Notes: generated from the letters alone by a model not told the origin. Numbered from the stretch's first letter, positions 1 through 7,029 are shown. The stretch is DNA of 8,618 nucleotides from Verrucomicrobiota bacterium (GCA_003218935.1 QHPA01000238.1:1-8618), one strand, 5' to 3'. Translations and numbers: made by a program.

Positions 1-1729
1 TCAATTTCGTCGCCGTCCCGGACTTGAGCCGCGTCGAGCCGGTCAATATCTCCGGTCCAACGTCTGGCGCGATGACGAGGTCAGGCCGGTTGCGTCGCGA
101 AATTTCCAGGTAGGGATTGAAACAAAGCAGAATGGTTTTCGCACCGCGTTGTTTGGCCGCGTGCAACGCGCCCCAGACAAAAGGGGTCCGGCCGCTAGCC
201 GCGATGCCGACGACGACATCCTTGCGATTGATGCCGCGAAATTGAATCGCCTGCGCCCCAGCCACCGGATCGTCTTCCGCGCTCTCGGTTGACTCCCACA
301 CGGCGCGCTGCCCGCCGGCGATGATGCCCTGCACCAGTCCCGGCGGAGCGCGGAAGGTCGGCGGACATTCGCTGGCGTCGAGCACGCCGAGCCGTCCGCT
401 GGTGCCGGCGCCGATGTAGATCAATCGTCCACCTCGCTCGAAGGCGCGAACAATGAGTTTGATCGCGTGTTCGATTTTCTCTCGCTCCACCAGAATTGCC
501 GGAGGAATATTTTCGTCCTCGTTTAACATCAGCGCGATGGCTTCGGCGATGGAAAGCTTGTCCAGGTTGATCGACCGCGGATTGCGCTGTTCGGTCGGCG
601 AAAGCTTGAGTGATTCGAGTGAAGGGAAGAATGACTCGCCGTATCGGGAGGAACCCGCTTTGGCCGCCGAGTCCTGTGGCGTGAAAAGTGTGTCAGGACT
701 CGCGAGGACTCTCGTTCCACCGGTTTGAAATTGTCGCCGAGCCAACTGCACCGCGCCCCACACACTTTCCCGTTTCAACGGCGTGACAATGGCGTTCGGC
801 CAAAACCGGCGCAAGAGCCGCTTGACCTTATTGGCAAAACGCGGCTGCCTGAGCAACACGCCGCCGGCAAGAACGAATTGCACTTGCGCGCCTGTTTTTG
901 CCAGACGTTTCGCGCAACTGATTGCGTCGCCGGCCAGGCTGTGCGCCGCGCCCTCCAGAATGTCCGAAGCGATTTTGTCGCCGTCCGACCACGCGTTGAA
1001 GACCTCGACGGCCAGCGCGGCCACGTCGTCCTTACCGGCCCGTTGGGCCCAGCCAATCAAGTCGTCCGGCTCGTTGAGCTGGAGCTTGCGCAGTAGCCGT
1101 TGGCCGAGCTTTGACCAGACACTCTCGCAATCATAATAGTAAACCACCGCCTTCAGCGCGCGCAGCCCGATTTCAAAACCACTACCTTTATCGCCGAGGA
1201 TGTGGCCCCAACCGCCGACCTTAGCGGTCTTGCCGTCCCAGGTCCGGCCGAAACAGCATGAACCGGTGCCACTCAACACGAGCACGCGCGGTATCATGCC
1301 GATGGCATCCGAGTGGCGGCCCTGCATATACCGCCCTCCGTCTGGATGCTTCTTCCACAGGTGGCGAAAGCGTGGATGATCCGCCAGACTATCTGCTGCA
1401 ACGATAGCCAGTTCCAAGTCATTGGTTGCGTAACATAGAACACCCGGCCAGACCTTGGCAGCGGCGCGGCGGATCCGCTCGCGGTCGGCTTCCGTTCGCG
1501 CGCCGGCCATGCCGATCACAATCGCGGTCGGTTTCGGCAGAGAATTGCCGATCGGGCGAAAGTGTTCAACCAGTTGGGCGTCGCTCAGGAGCCGCAGATT
1601 GGCCGGCCCAAACTTGCTTTGGAGGAAACAGGTCGGTTCATATTCAGTGAGCACGGCGGTGGTGCGAGTGCCACCGCATTCGATCCCGAGAAATAGAGGC
1701 TCGGTGGTGACTTTTTGACGTCTTGTCAT
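1..1729 (-). CDS. Fused MurNAc/GlcNAc kinase - MurNAc-6-phosphate etherase (3' end beyond the window)
   Basis: One frame without a stop runs from ATG (1729-1727) to the left edge, 576 codons visible. Residues 1-332 are a BadF/BadG/BcrA/BcrD-type sugar kinase: phosphate-1 loop GIECGGTRTT (15-24), likely catalytic Asp104 in TNDLELA, phosphate-2 loop LSGTGS (152-157), GGWGHILGDKGSG (172-184) and adenosine motif VLAGGVL (286-292). Residues 333-376 look like a linker. From 377 the sequence is MurQ: SPTEQRNPRSINLDKLS, YIGAGTSGRLGVLDASECPP (438-457), GIAASGRTPFV (508-518), GPEILTGSTRLKSGTA (558-573). Glu454 and Glu485 match E. coli MurQ catalytic Glu83 and Glu114 with the same spacing. E. coli MurQ has 298 residues, so about 90-100 are missing past position 1. 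Inferred role: cytoplasmic phosphorylation of free MurNAc, then lactyl-ether cleavage to GlcNAc-6-P and D-lactate. The kinase could prefer GlcNAc. The start has no clear Shine-Dalgarno but sits 14 residues before the first motif. Confidence 0.93.
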   Translation of the reverse strand, partial: MTRRQKVTTEPLFLGIECGGTRTTAVLTEYEPTCFLQSKFGPANLRLLSDAQLVEHFRPIGNSLPKPTAIVIGMAGARTEADRERIRRAAAKVWPGVLCYATNDLELAIVAADSLADHPRFRHLWKKHPDGGRYMQGRHSDAIGMIPRVLVLSGTGSCCFGRTWDGKTAKVGGWGHILGDKGSGFEIGLRALKAVVYYYDCESVWSKLGQRLLRKLQLNEPDDLIGWAQRAGKDDVAALAVEVFNAWSDGDKIASDILEGAAHSLAGDAISCAKRLAKTGAQVQFVLAGGVLLRQPRFANKVKRLLRRFWPNAIVTPLKRESVWGAVQLARRQFQTGGTRVLASPDTLFTPQDSAAKAGSSRYGESFFPSLESLKLSPTEQRNPRSINLDKLSIAEAIALMLNEDENIPPAILVEREKIEHAIKLIVRAFERGGRLIYIGAGTSGRLGVLDASECPPTFRAPPGLVQGIIAGGQRAVWESTESAEDDPVAGAQAIQFRGINRKDVVVGIAASGRTPFVWGALHAAKQRGAKTILLCFNPYLEISRRNRPDLVIAPDVGPEILTGSTRLKSGTATKL

Positions 1730-1832
1730 CCGCCGAAGTATTTTCGGACCGGACTTATTTGCAAGGCGAATGGGCGCAGCGAAGTGGCGGTGCGACCCGA
1801 CTTTGCCTTTCGTCCACGCGTGTGTATTCGCC

Positions 1833-1900
1833 GCAGCCGCTGAAGTAAGGAGGCGGACAGTGATGCAAACAGACATCCGCCTCGTCACCTCGGCGGCTAC
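1833..1900 (-). repeat. 68-nt imperfect palindrome / long RNA hairpin upstream of the kinase-etherase gene
   Basis: Two 25-nt arms (1833-1857 and 1876-1900) flank an 18-nt loop. Twenty of 25 positions are complementary, including an uninterrupted 8-bp stem GAGGCGGA/TCCGCCTC (1850-1857 with 1876-1883) next to the loop. Of the five mismatches, three (1834/1899, 1844/1889, 1847/1886) become G-U wobbles in the minus-strand RNA, giving 23 of 25 pairs there; on the plus strand only one (1841/1892) does. It lies about 100 bp upstream of the kinase-etherase start and downstream of the small membrane protein gene, both on the minus strand. It may be a REP-like dispersed palindrome or a structured leader/intercistronic element. 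There is no U-tract, so it is not a classical terminator. Confidence 0.75.
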
Positions 1901-1964
1901 CCGCGCTGGAGCAATCTGTGGGCCGACGGGTTAGCTTTCCGCAAACCGCCGGGCGGATGCCGCC

Positions 1965-2135
1965 TCAATGCGACTGGCTGAGCAGATAGAGAAGGTAGGC
2001 AAACAGGGCCGAAGCCAGAAATCCGACCACGACGGCCCACCGGACGAATTGCTGATGTTTTCTGCGGTTCGATCGCCCCATGCCGGGCAAGAGGTAGTAG
2101 CGATGCTCCTCTTTGTTCTTTCGGGTCCAAAACAT
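1965..2135 (-). CDS. Small single-pass membrane protein, 56 residues, function unknown
   Basis: An ATG at 2135 opens a 56-codon frame ending in TGA (1967-1965). The product begins MFWTRKNKEEHRYYLLPGMG, continues with a very basic stretch (RSNRRKHQQFVRW, 21-33) and has one hydrophobic helix (about 34-52, AVVVGFLASALFAYLLYLL) ending in SQSH. Basic residues before the helix predict an N-in, C-out inner-membrane protein. The charge pattern and clean helix look like a real small protein rather than chance. The frame stays open further upstream (to 2327), but this ATG avoids running into the peptidase gene on the other strand. No Shine-Dalgarno is obvious. It is divergent from the exported peptidase (112 bp between starts) and lies upstream of the kinase-etherase gene on the same strand, 235 bp away with a hairpin between, so co-transcription is uncertain. 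I cannot assign a function. Confidence 0.65.
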   Translation of the reverse strand: MFWTRKNKEEHRYYLLPGMGRSNRRKHQQFVRWAVVVGFLASALFAYLLYLLSQSH

Positions 2136-2247
2136 AGCCGGTCGCCTGGTTGCCGACGCTCTATAGTCAAAACCGTCGGATTTGGCAAACCAACAAATAT
2201 TGTTCCCTGCTTTTAACGCTGGTTTGTGGCAGAATGAAATTTGTCTT
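2136..2247. promoter_or_regulatory. Divergent intergenic region, presumed to hold two promoters
   Basis: These 112 bp separate the divergent starts of the small membrane protein (minus) and the propeller-peptidase (plus), so promoters for both should lie here or just inside. The stretch is more AT-rich than the surrounding coding DNA (for example around 2182-2220). I found a TATAGT hexamer (2162-2167) but no -35 hexamer at the right distance, so I mark the region without placing boxes. There is no clear Shine-Dalgarno before either start. Confidence 0.35.
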
Positions 2248-5235
2248 ATGAAAAAGGCGCCCTCGCTCACTATCGTGTGGGTGGAACTGTTGGTCGCGTG
2301 TTTTTCCCTCAGCGGTGCTGAAACCAATGCGCCCGGCGAAGCTCAGTTCCTGTCACAGATCCGCCAGCTCACGTTTGAAGGCAGGCGCAGCGGCGAAGGC
2401 TATTTCTCGCCCGACGGCAGAGCGCTTGTTTTCCAAAGCGAACGCGAGCCGGGCAACCCATTCTACCAGATTTACCTTCTCGACCTCGAAACCGGCGACA
2501 GCCATCGTGTGTCGCCAGGCAGCGGCAAGACCACCTGCGCCTTTTTCCGTCCGAACAGCGACGAAGTCCTCTTCGCTTCCACGCATCTTGATTCGGACGC
2601 GAAGGCGAAGCAAAAGACCGAGCTCGATTTCCGCGGCTCAGGCAAGGAACGTCGTTACTCATGGGACTACGACGAGCACTTCGACATTTTCGTCGCCAAA
2701 CACGACGGCAGTCGGTTGCGTCGCCTGACCAGCGCATGCGGCTACGACGCTGAAGCGTCTTATTCGCCCGACGGGAAGAAAATTGTCTTCACCTCGCTGC
2801 GCGACGCTTATCCGGCTGAAAAGCTTTCGTCGAAAGACCGCAAACGTCTCCAGAACGACCCCGCCTACTTCGGCGAGATTTACATCATGAACGCCGACGG
2901 ATCGGGCCAGAAACGCCTCACGTTCACGCCCGGCTACGATGGGGGGCCGTTCTTCTCGCCCGACGGCAGGCGCATCCTCTGGCGCCGCTTCGACACGAAC
3001 GGCATCAATGCGGACATTTACACGATGAAACTCGACGGCTCGGACGTGCGCCGACTCACTGACTTCGGCTGCATGTCCTGGGCGCCGTTTTATCATCCCT
3101 ACGGCCAATACCTCGTCTTCACCGCGAACAAACTCGGCTTTGCCAATTTCGAGCTGTTCATCGTCGATGCCGCCGGCGATCGCGAGCCGGTGCGCGTCAC
3201 CTTCACGGACGGATTCGATGGCCTGCCGGTCTTTTCGCCTGACGGCAAGAAACTTTGCTGGAGTTCGAACCGAACAATGGACGGCAAATCACAACTCTTC
3301 CTCGCGGCTTGGGACCACCCGGCAGCGTTGGCGGCCCTCAAAGCGTCGCCCGAACGCGGGGCAGGCGCCGGTGTGCTGCCGGTGTGGCGCCTGCAGGAAC
3401 GCCCAGGGGTCGAGGCACACAAACAGCCACCGGCTCCTCACGTCGGCGGTTACGCACCGGAAATCCGCGGCGAAGATTTGCGGAGTGAAGTCGGCTATCT
3501 CGCTTCCGACGCGCTTGAAGGGCGATTGACCGGCACGAAAGGCGCCGCGCTTGCGGCGGAATTTATCGCCGACCAATTGCGCCGTGCCAACCTCAAGCCG
3601 TTTGGCCAAAACGGGAACTACTTTCAGCCGTTCGAATTCAGCTCCGGCGTCAAAGTGGTTACAAACGGCAATCAGCTTATTCTCTCCACCGAGTCCGGCG
3701 CCGCGTCCGCGACCTTCGCGGTCGAGAAAGATTTTCGCCCATTGTCCTTCACCTCAAATGGGGAGTTCGAAGGCGAGGTGGTTTTTGCCGGCTACGGGCT
3801 GACCGCGGCGGGCAAGGCCGCCGAAGGATACGACTCCTACACCGGACTGGACGTGACCAACAAGATCGTGCTCGTCCTGCGTTACGTGCCTGAGAATGTC
3901 GAGCCGAAACGGCGCCAGGAACTGAACCTCTACGCCGCCCTGCGCTACAAAGCTCTGGTCGCGCGCGGGCACGGCGCCAAAGCGATTCTTGTCGTGACCG
4001 GCCCGAACTCGCCGAATCCGGGCGCGCTGGTGCCACTCAGTTCCGATGGCAGTCTGTCCGGTTCGGACATCATTGCCGCGTCCATCACGACGAATGTCGC
4101 CGACGCGCTCGTGGCCGGCAGCGGCAAGGATTTGAGATCGCTCCAGACCGCGCTCGACTCCGAGAACCCGCACGCGGAAAGCGGATTTGTGATTCCGAAA
4201 GTGAAAGTGAAAGTGGCCACTGCTGTCGAACGCGTCCGCAAAACCGACCGTAACGTGATCGCTCATCTCCCGCCCGCCGGAAGGAGGGCCGCGCCCGCCG
4301 AATATGTCCTGCTGGGCGCGCACTACGATCATCTTGGCCGCGGCGAGAGCTCCAGTTCGCGCGAGACAGCCGAAGAGACCGGCCAGATTCACCACGGCGC
4401 GGACGACAACGCTTCCGGCGTGGCCGCGGTGCTCGAACTCGCGGCATCTCTGGCCGACGAAGAAGAGAAAAAGCCTGATGAATTCCGGCACGGCGTCATT
4501 GTCGCATTCTGGTCGGGCGAAGAACTGGGGCTGCTCGGCTCGTCTTATTTCGCAGAGCACGCGCCGCTTGGGCTGTCGAATATCGTCGCTTATTTGAACT
4601 TCGACATGGTGGGCCGCCTGCGGGACAACAAACTGATATTGCAAGGCGTCGGCTCCTCCAGCGAGTGGCGGCGCCTGATTGAAAAGCGCAACATTGCCGT
4701 AGGTTTCAATCTGGTCCTGCAGGACGACCCTTACGTGCCCACCGACACCACCGCGCTCTATCCGAAACAGATTCCGGTCCTGGCTTTCTTCACCGGCAGC
4801 CATGACGATTACCATCGTCCCACCGATGTGACGGACAAACTGAACTTCGAAGGACTCGAGCGCATCACGCGTTTCGCGCGCACTCTCGTGCTCGACCTCG
4901 CCACGGCTTCGACGCGGCCGGACTACGTGAAGGTTGAGCGGAGCGGCGGCCCCGGCGGTCGCGACGCTTTGCGCGCCTATCTCGGCACCGTCCCGGATTA
5001 CACAACCGAAGTAAAGGGGGTGAAGTTGTCGGGCGTGCGCGGCGGCAGTCCGGCGGAAAAGGCTGGCTTGAAAGGCAGCGATATCATCATCGAGTTCGCC
5101 GGCCAGAAAATCGCCAATATCTACGACTACACCTACGCACTCGACGCCGTCAAGATCGGTCAGCCGGTGGACATCGCCGTTGAGCGCGACGGCCGGCGCG
5201 TGACACTGAAGGTCACACCGGAAGCGCGGAAGTGA
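2248..5235 (+). CDS. Exported TolB-like propeller / M28 zinc aminopeptidase / PDZ protein
   Basis: The product has 995 residues. An N-terminal export signal (MKKAPSLTIVWVELLVACFS) is followed by beta-propeller repeats with PD40-type SPDG turns at about 54-57, 173-176, 237-240 and 330-333 and a degenerate HPYG at 283-286, each leading into strands such as KIVFTS. From about 405 (VGYLASDALEGRLTG) a peptidase M28 domain begins; a PA-like insert lies near 470-655. Zinc and catalytic residues are visible: His692 and Asp694 (HYDHLG), Asp719/720 (GADDNASG), Glu758-Glu759 (SGEELGLLGS), Asp786 (NFDMVG) and His856 (DDYHRP). A PDZ domain follows near 905-993 (GVRGGSPAEKAGLKGSDII). Known role of M28: removal of N-terminal residues from peptides; propeller and PDZ probably select substrates or partners. 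A TTG start 66 nt upstream would place 22 unlikely residues before the signal, so ATG 2248 is preferred. It is monocistronic as far as visible. Confidence 0.93.
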   Translation: MKKAPSLTIVWVELLVACFSLSGAETNAPGEAQFLSQIRQLTFEGRRSGEGYFSPDGRALVFQSEREPGNPFYQIYLLDLETGDSHRVSPGSGKTTCAFFRPNSDEVLFASTHLDSDAKAKQKTELDFRGSGKERRYSWDYDEHFDIFVAKHDGSRLRRLTSACGYDAEASYSPDGKKIVFTSLRDAYPAEKLSSKDRKRLQNDPAYFGEIYIMNADGSGQKRLTFTPGYDGGPFFSPDGRRILWRRFDTNGINADIYTMKLDGSDVRRLTDFGCMSWAPFYHPYGQYLVFTANKLGFANFELFIVDAAGDREPVRVTFTDGFDGLPVFSPDGKKLCWSSNRTMDGKSQLFLAAWDHPAALAALKASPERGAGAGVLPVWRLQERPGVEAHKQPPAPHVGGYAPEIRGEDLRSEVGYLASDALEGRLTGTKGAALAAEFIADQLRRANLKPFGQNGNYFQPFEFSSGVKVVTNGNQLILSTESGAASATFAVEKDFRPLSFTSNGEFEGEVVFAGYGLTAAGKAAEGYDSYTGLDVTNKIVLVLRYVPENVEPKRRQELNLYAALRYKALVARGHGAKAILVVTGPNSPNPGALVPLSSDGSLSGSDIIAASITTNVADALVAGSGKDLRSLQTALDSENPHAESGFVIPKVKVKVATAVERVRKTDRNVIAHLPPAGRRAAPAEYVLLGAHYDHLGRGESSSSRETAEETGQIHHGADDNASGVAAVLELAASLADEEEKKPDEFRHGVIVAFWSGEELGLLGSSYFAEHAPLGLSNIVAYLNFDMVGRLRDNKLILQGVGSSSEWRRLIEKRNIAVGFNLVLQDDPYVPTDTTALYPKQIPVLAFFTGSHDDYHRPTDVTDKLNFEGLERITRFARTLVLDLATASTRPDYVKVERSGGPGGRDALRAYLGTVPDYTTEVKGVKLSGVRGGSPAEKAGLKGSDIIIEFAGQKIANIYDYTYALDAVKIGQPVDIAVERDGRRVTLKVTPEARK

Positions 5236-5557
5236 TCCGCCGGTTTGACCGCGAATGGACCCGGAGGAACATACAACGCCGAACATCGAATGGCAGCGCG
5301 GATCCTCTCTCATTTCGGCGTCCGATGTTCGATGTTGGACTTTCGATGTTTTCCCTCGGTCAGGGGGTTCAACGCGCGAAATTTTCGTTCGGAGAGCCCC
5401 TGAGCCGATGAGCGGAGAGGGCTGTGGTGGCCGGAAACATTCGTTGCGCCTCCGGAGAATCTTCGCGGTCTGAGAAAATTTTCCTTGCCACTGCGCGTTC
5501 CAGAGTAGCCAATGAGATCGTTGAATACAGTCGTCAGAAAGACATTTAGAGCGTGTT
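5236..5557. other. 322-bp gene-free stretch between peptidase and aldehyde dehydrogenase genes
   Basis: No convincing gene lies here on either strand. It holds the CGATGTT repeat cluster (5275-5350), two short AT-rich palindromes (CGAAATTTTCG 5377-5387 and GAAAATTTTC 5474-5483) and between them a GC-rich segment with CGGAGAG twice. No hairpin followed by a T-run was found after the peptidase stop, so termination is not explained by an intrinsic terminator. The promoter of the aldehyde dehydrogenase gene should lie in the last 80 bp or so, but no good -35/-10 pair or Shine-Dalgarno was recognised. Confidence 0.6.
5275..5350. repeat. Intergenic CGATGTT / AACATCG repeat cluster with inverted arms
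   Basis: The heptamer CGATGTT occurs three times (5323-5329, 5330-5336, 5344-5350) and its complement AACATCG once (5282-5288). Two inverted pairs overlap: ACGCCGAA (5276-5283) with TTCGGCGT (5314-5321), and AACATCGAA (5282-5290) with TTCGATGTT at 5328-5336 or 5342-5350, so alternative hairpins are possible. The cluster starts about 40 bp after the peptidase stop and is non-coding. It resembles AACATCGAA-type strings that I associate with intergenic DNA of Verrucomicrobiota; that link is from memory and untested here. Confidence 0.55.
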
Positions 5558-6994
5558 ATGGTCAAGATTCCCGTCCTCCGCTGGGGCCAACCTTACGAGA
5601 GCCTTGAACTCGACAAGGTCGTCCATTTCGTCACTGGTGAAACGCTGGCGCAGGTGGGCCAGGCCAATCCCGGCCTGCTCGCCAGGGACATGAAGAAAGC
5701 GCAGCGCGCCCGTGACGTGCTCCGCGAGATTCCAGTCCGCCAGCTCATCGCGATGATGAAGAAAGCCGGCGAGCTTTACAAAGACGCCACACTGCCGATG
5801 GGCGACGGCCAGCAATCGCCGGACGATTTTGCGCGCCAGCAATCCGCGTCCACCGGTTTGCCGGAGCACATGTGCAAGGCCAACATGTCCAAGAATCACT
5901 TCGTGCTCTCGAACATGGCACGCATTCTCGATTCCCTCACGCGCGGTCTCGACCTCGAACTCCTCACGCGCGGTTACGGCATGGAGTCGCGAGGTGTCAT
6001 CGTCAGTTACCAGGCGCAATCACCGGTGCTCGGCCTGGTGCTGCCCTCCAACTCGCCCGGGGTGCATACGCTTTGGATGCCGGTCATCCCGATGCAAATC
6101 GGCCTCGTGCTCAAGCCCGGTCCGCAGGAGCCATGGACGCCCTATCGCATGGCCGAGGCGTTCTTCCAGGCGGGCGTGCCGCGTGAAGCGATCAGCGTTT
6201 ATCCGGGCGGCGGCGAGATGGGCGCGGAAGTTGTCAACCGCTGTCATCGCGTGAAAATTTTCGGCAGCACCGAGACGGTGCAACGCTATCACGGCAACCC
6301 GTGCGTGCAGGTCCACGGCCCCGGTTTCAGCAAAATCCTGCTGGGCGACGACGTGGTGGACCAGTGGGAGAAATACGTCGATCTGATGGTGGACAGCGTC
6401 CACATGAACAGCGGACGCGGCTGCATCAACTGTTCCGGCGTCTGGGCCTCGCGTCACACGAAAGAAATCGCACAGGCGCTGGCGGAGCGGCTCGGCCCCA
6501 TCGACGCCAAGCCGCCGGACGATCCCACCGCCGGCCTCGCGGCCTTCACCGTGCCCGGCCAGGCCCAAGCCATCCACGCTTCAATTCTCGACAAGATGAA
6601 AGAGGACGGCGTGACCGACATGACGGCGAAGTTCGGCTCGCGCCTCGTCGAGAAGGAACGCTGCGCTTATTTGCGTCCATGGGTCATCCACAGCGACGCG
6701 CCCGAGCGCAAGATTGCCCAGACCGAATACATGTTTCCGTACGTGACGGTCGTGCAGTGTTCGCAGGCCGAGATGATCGAGAAGATCGGCCAGACGCTCG
6801 TTTGCAGCGCCATTACGAACGACAAAGCGTGGGAACGCCAGCTCATCGACGCCACGAACATTGACCGGTTGAACATCGGCCCGATTCCGACGATTCAACT
6901 GAACTGGCTCCAGCCGCACGAAGGGAACATTGTGGATTTTCTCTTCCGGGCGCGCGCATTCCAGGCGCCACCCGAGCGGTTGGCAGCGCAATAA
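5558..6994 (+). CDS. Aldehyde dehydrogenase-fold protein, divergent subfamily
   Basis: The product has 478 residues, usual for the aldehyde dehydrogenase (ALDH) superfamily. Visible motifs: LGLVLPSNSPGVHTLW (158-173) in place of the PWNFP loop; LKPGPQEPWTP (185-195) with the NAD(P)-contacting Lys186; FGSTETV (235-241), the cofactor-loop GSTE; NSGRGCINCSG (284-294) with probable nucleophile Cys289 and a second Cys292; and C-terminal DRLNIGPIPT...WLQPHEGN (436-457). The classical ELGG motif with the general-base Glu is replaced by VHGPGFSK (252-259). Loss of that Glu is known in CoA-acylating members, so an acyl-CoA reductase or acylating reaction is possible, but the substrate cannot be named. 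About 120 residues precede the recognisable cofactor domain and include TGLPEHMCKANM. The protein is probably cytoplasmic: no signal peptide or membrane segment. It stands alone, 322 bp after the peptidase gene and convergent with the gene ending at 7030. The start ATG lacks a clear Shine-Dalgarno. Confidence 0.88.
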   Translation: MVKIPVLRWGQPYESLELDKVVHFVTGETLAQVGQANPGLLARDMKKAQRARDVLREIPVRQLIAMMKKAGELYKDATLPMGDGQQSPDDFARQQSASTGLPEHMCKANMSKNHFVLSNMARILDSLTRGLDLELLTRGYGMESRGVIVSYQAQSPVLGLVLPSNSPGVHTLWMPVIPMQIGLVLKPGPQEPWTPYRMAEAFFQAGVPREAISVYPGGGEMGAEVVNRCHRVKIFGSTETVQRYHGNPCVQVHGPGFSKILLGDDVVDQWEKYVDLMVDSVHMNSGRGCINCSGVWASRHTKEIAQALAERLGPIDAKPPDDPTAGLAAFTVPGQAQAIHASILDKMKEDGVTDMTAKFGSRLVEKERCAYLRPWVIHSDAPERKIAQTEYMFPYVTVVQCSQAEMIEKIGQTLVCSAITNDKAWERQLIDATNIDRLNIGPIPTIQLNWLQPHEGNIVDFLFRARAFQAPPERLAAQ

Positions 6995-7029
6995 TGGACG
7001 CGAATTCGCCGCGCGCCGAGGCAGAGAAC

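Noticed and set aside
1863..1934. 23-codon plus-strand frame preceded by AAGGAGG (1847-1853) at ideal spacing
   Set aside because: The apparent Shine-Dalgarno lies within the palindrome 1833-1900 and its start codon lies in the loop. The peptide (MQTDIRLVTSAATRAG...) has no recognisable features and no plus-strand gene follows closely. A leader peptide cannot be fully excluded.
1946..1964. GGCGG-CAT-CCGCC hairpin just after the stop of the small membrane protein
   Set aside because: A 5-bp stem with a 3-nt loop, competing GGCGG copies and only three following T residues is too weak to call a terminator.
2162..2167. TATAGT as a -10 box on the plus strand
   Set aside because: No acceptable -35 hexamer lies 16-18 bp upstream, and it is about 80 bp from the peptidase start.
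2182..2247. Upstream TTG start for the propeller-peptidase
   Set aside because: It would put 22 residues without signal character before a normal MKK-type signal peptide that begins at ATG 2248.
3754..5565. 603-codon open frame on the minus strand opposite the peptidase gene
   Set aside because: It is antisense to the M28/PDZ coding region, whose catalytic motifs are clear on the plus strand. The translation is rich in Arg/His/Val with no domain pattern, as expected from the GC-rich codon shadow.
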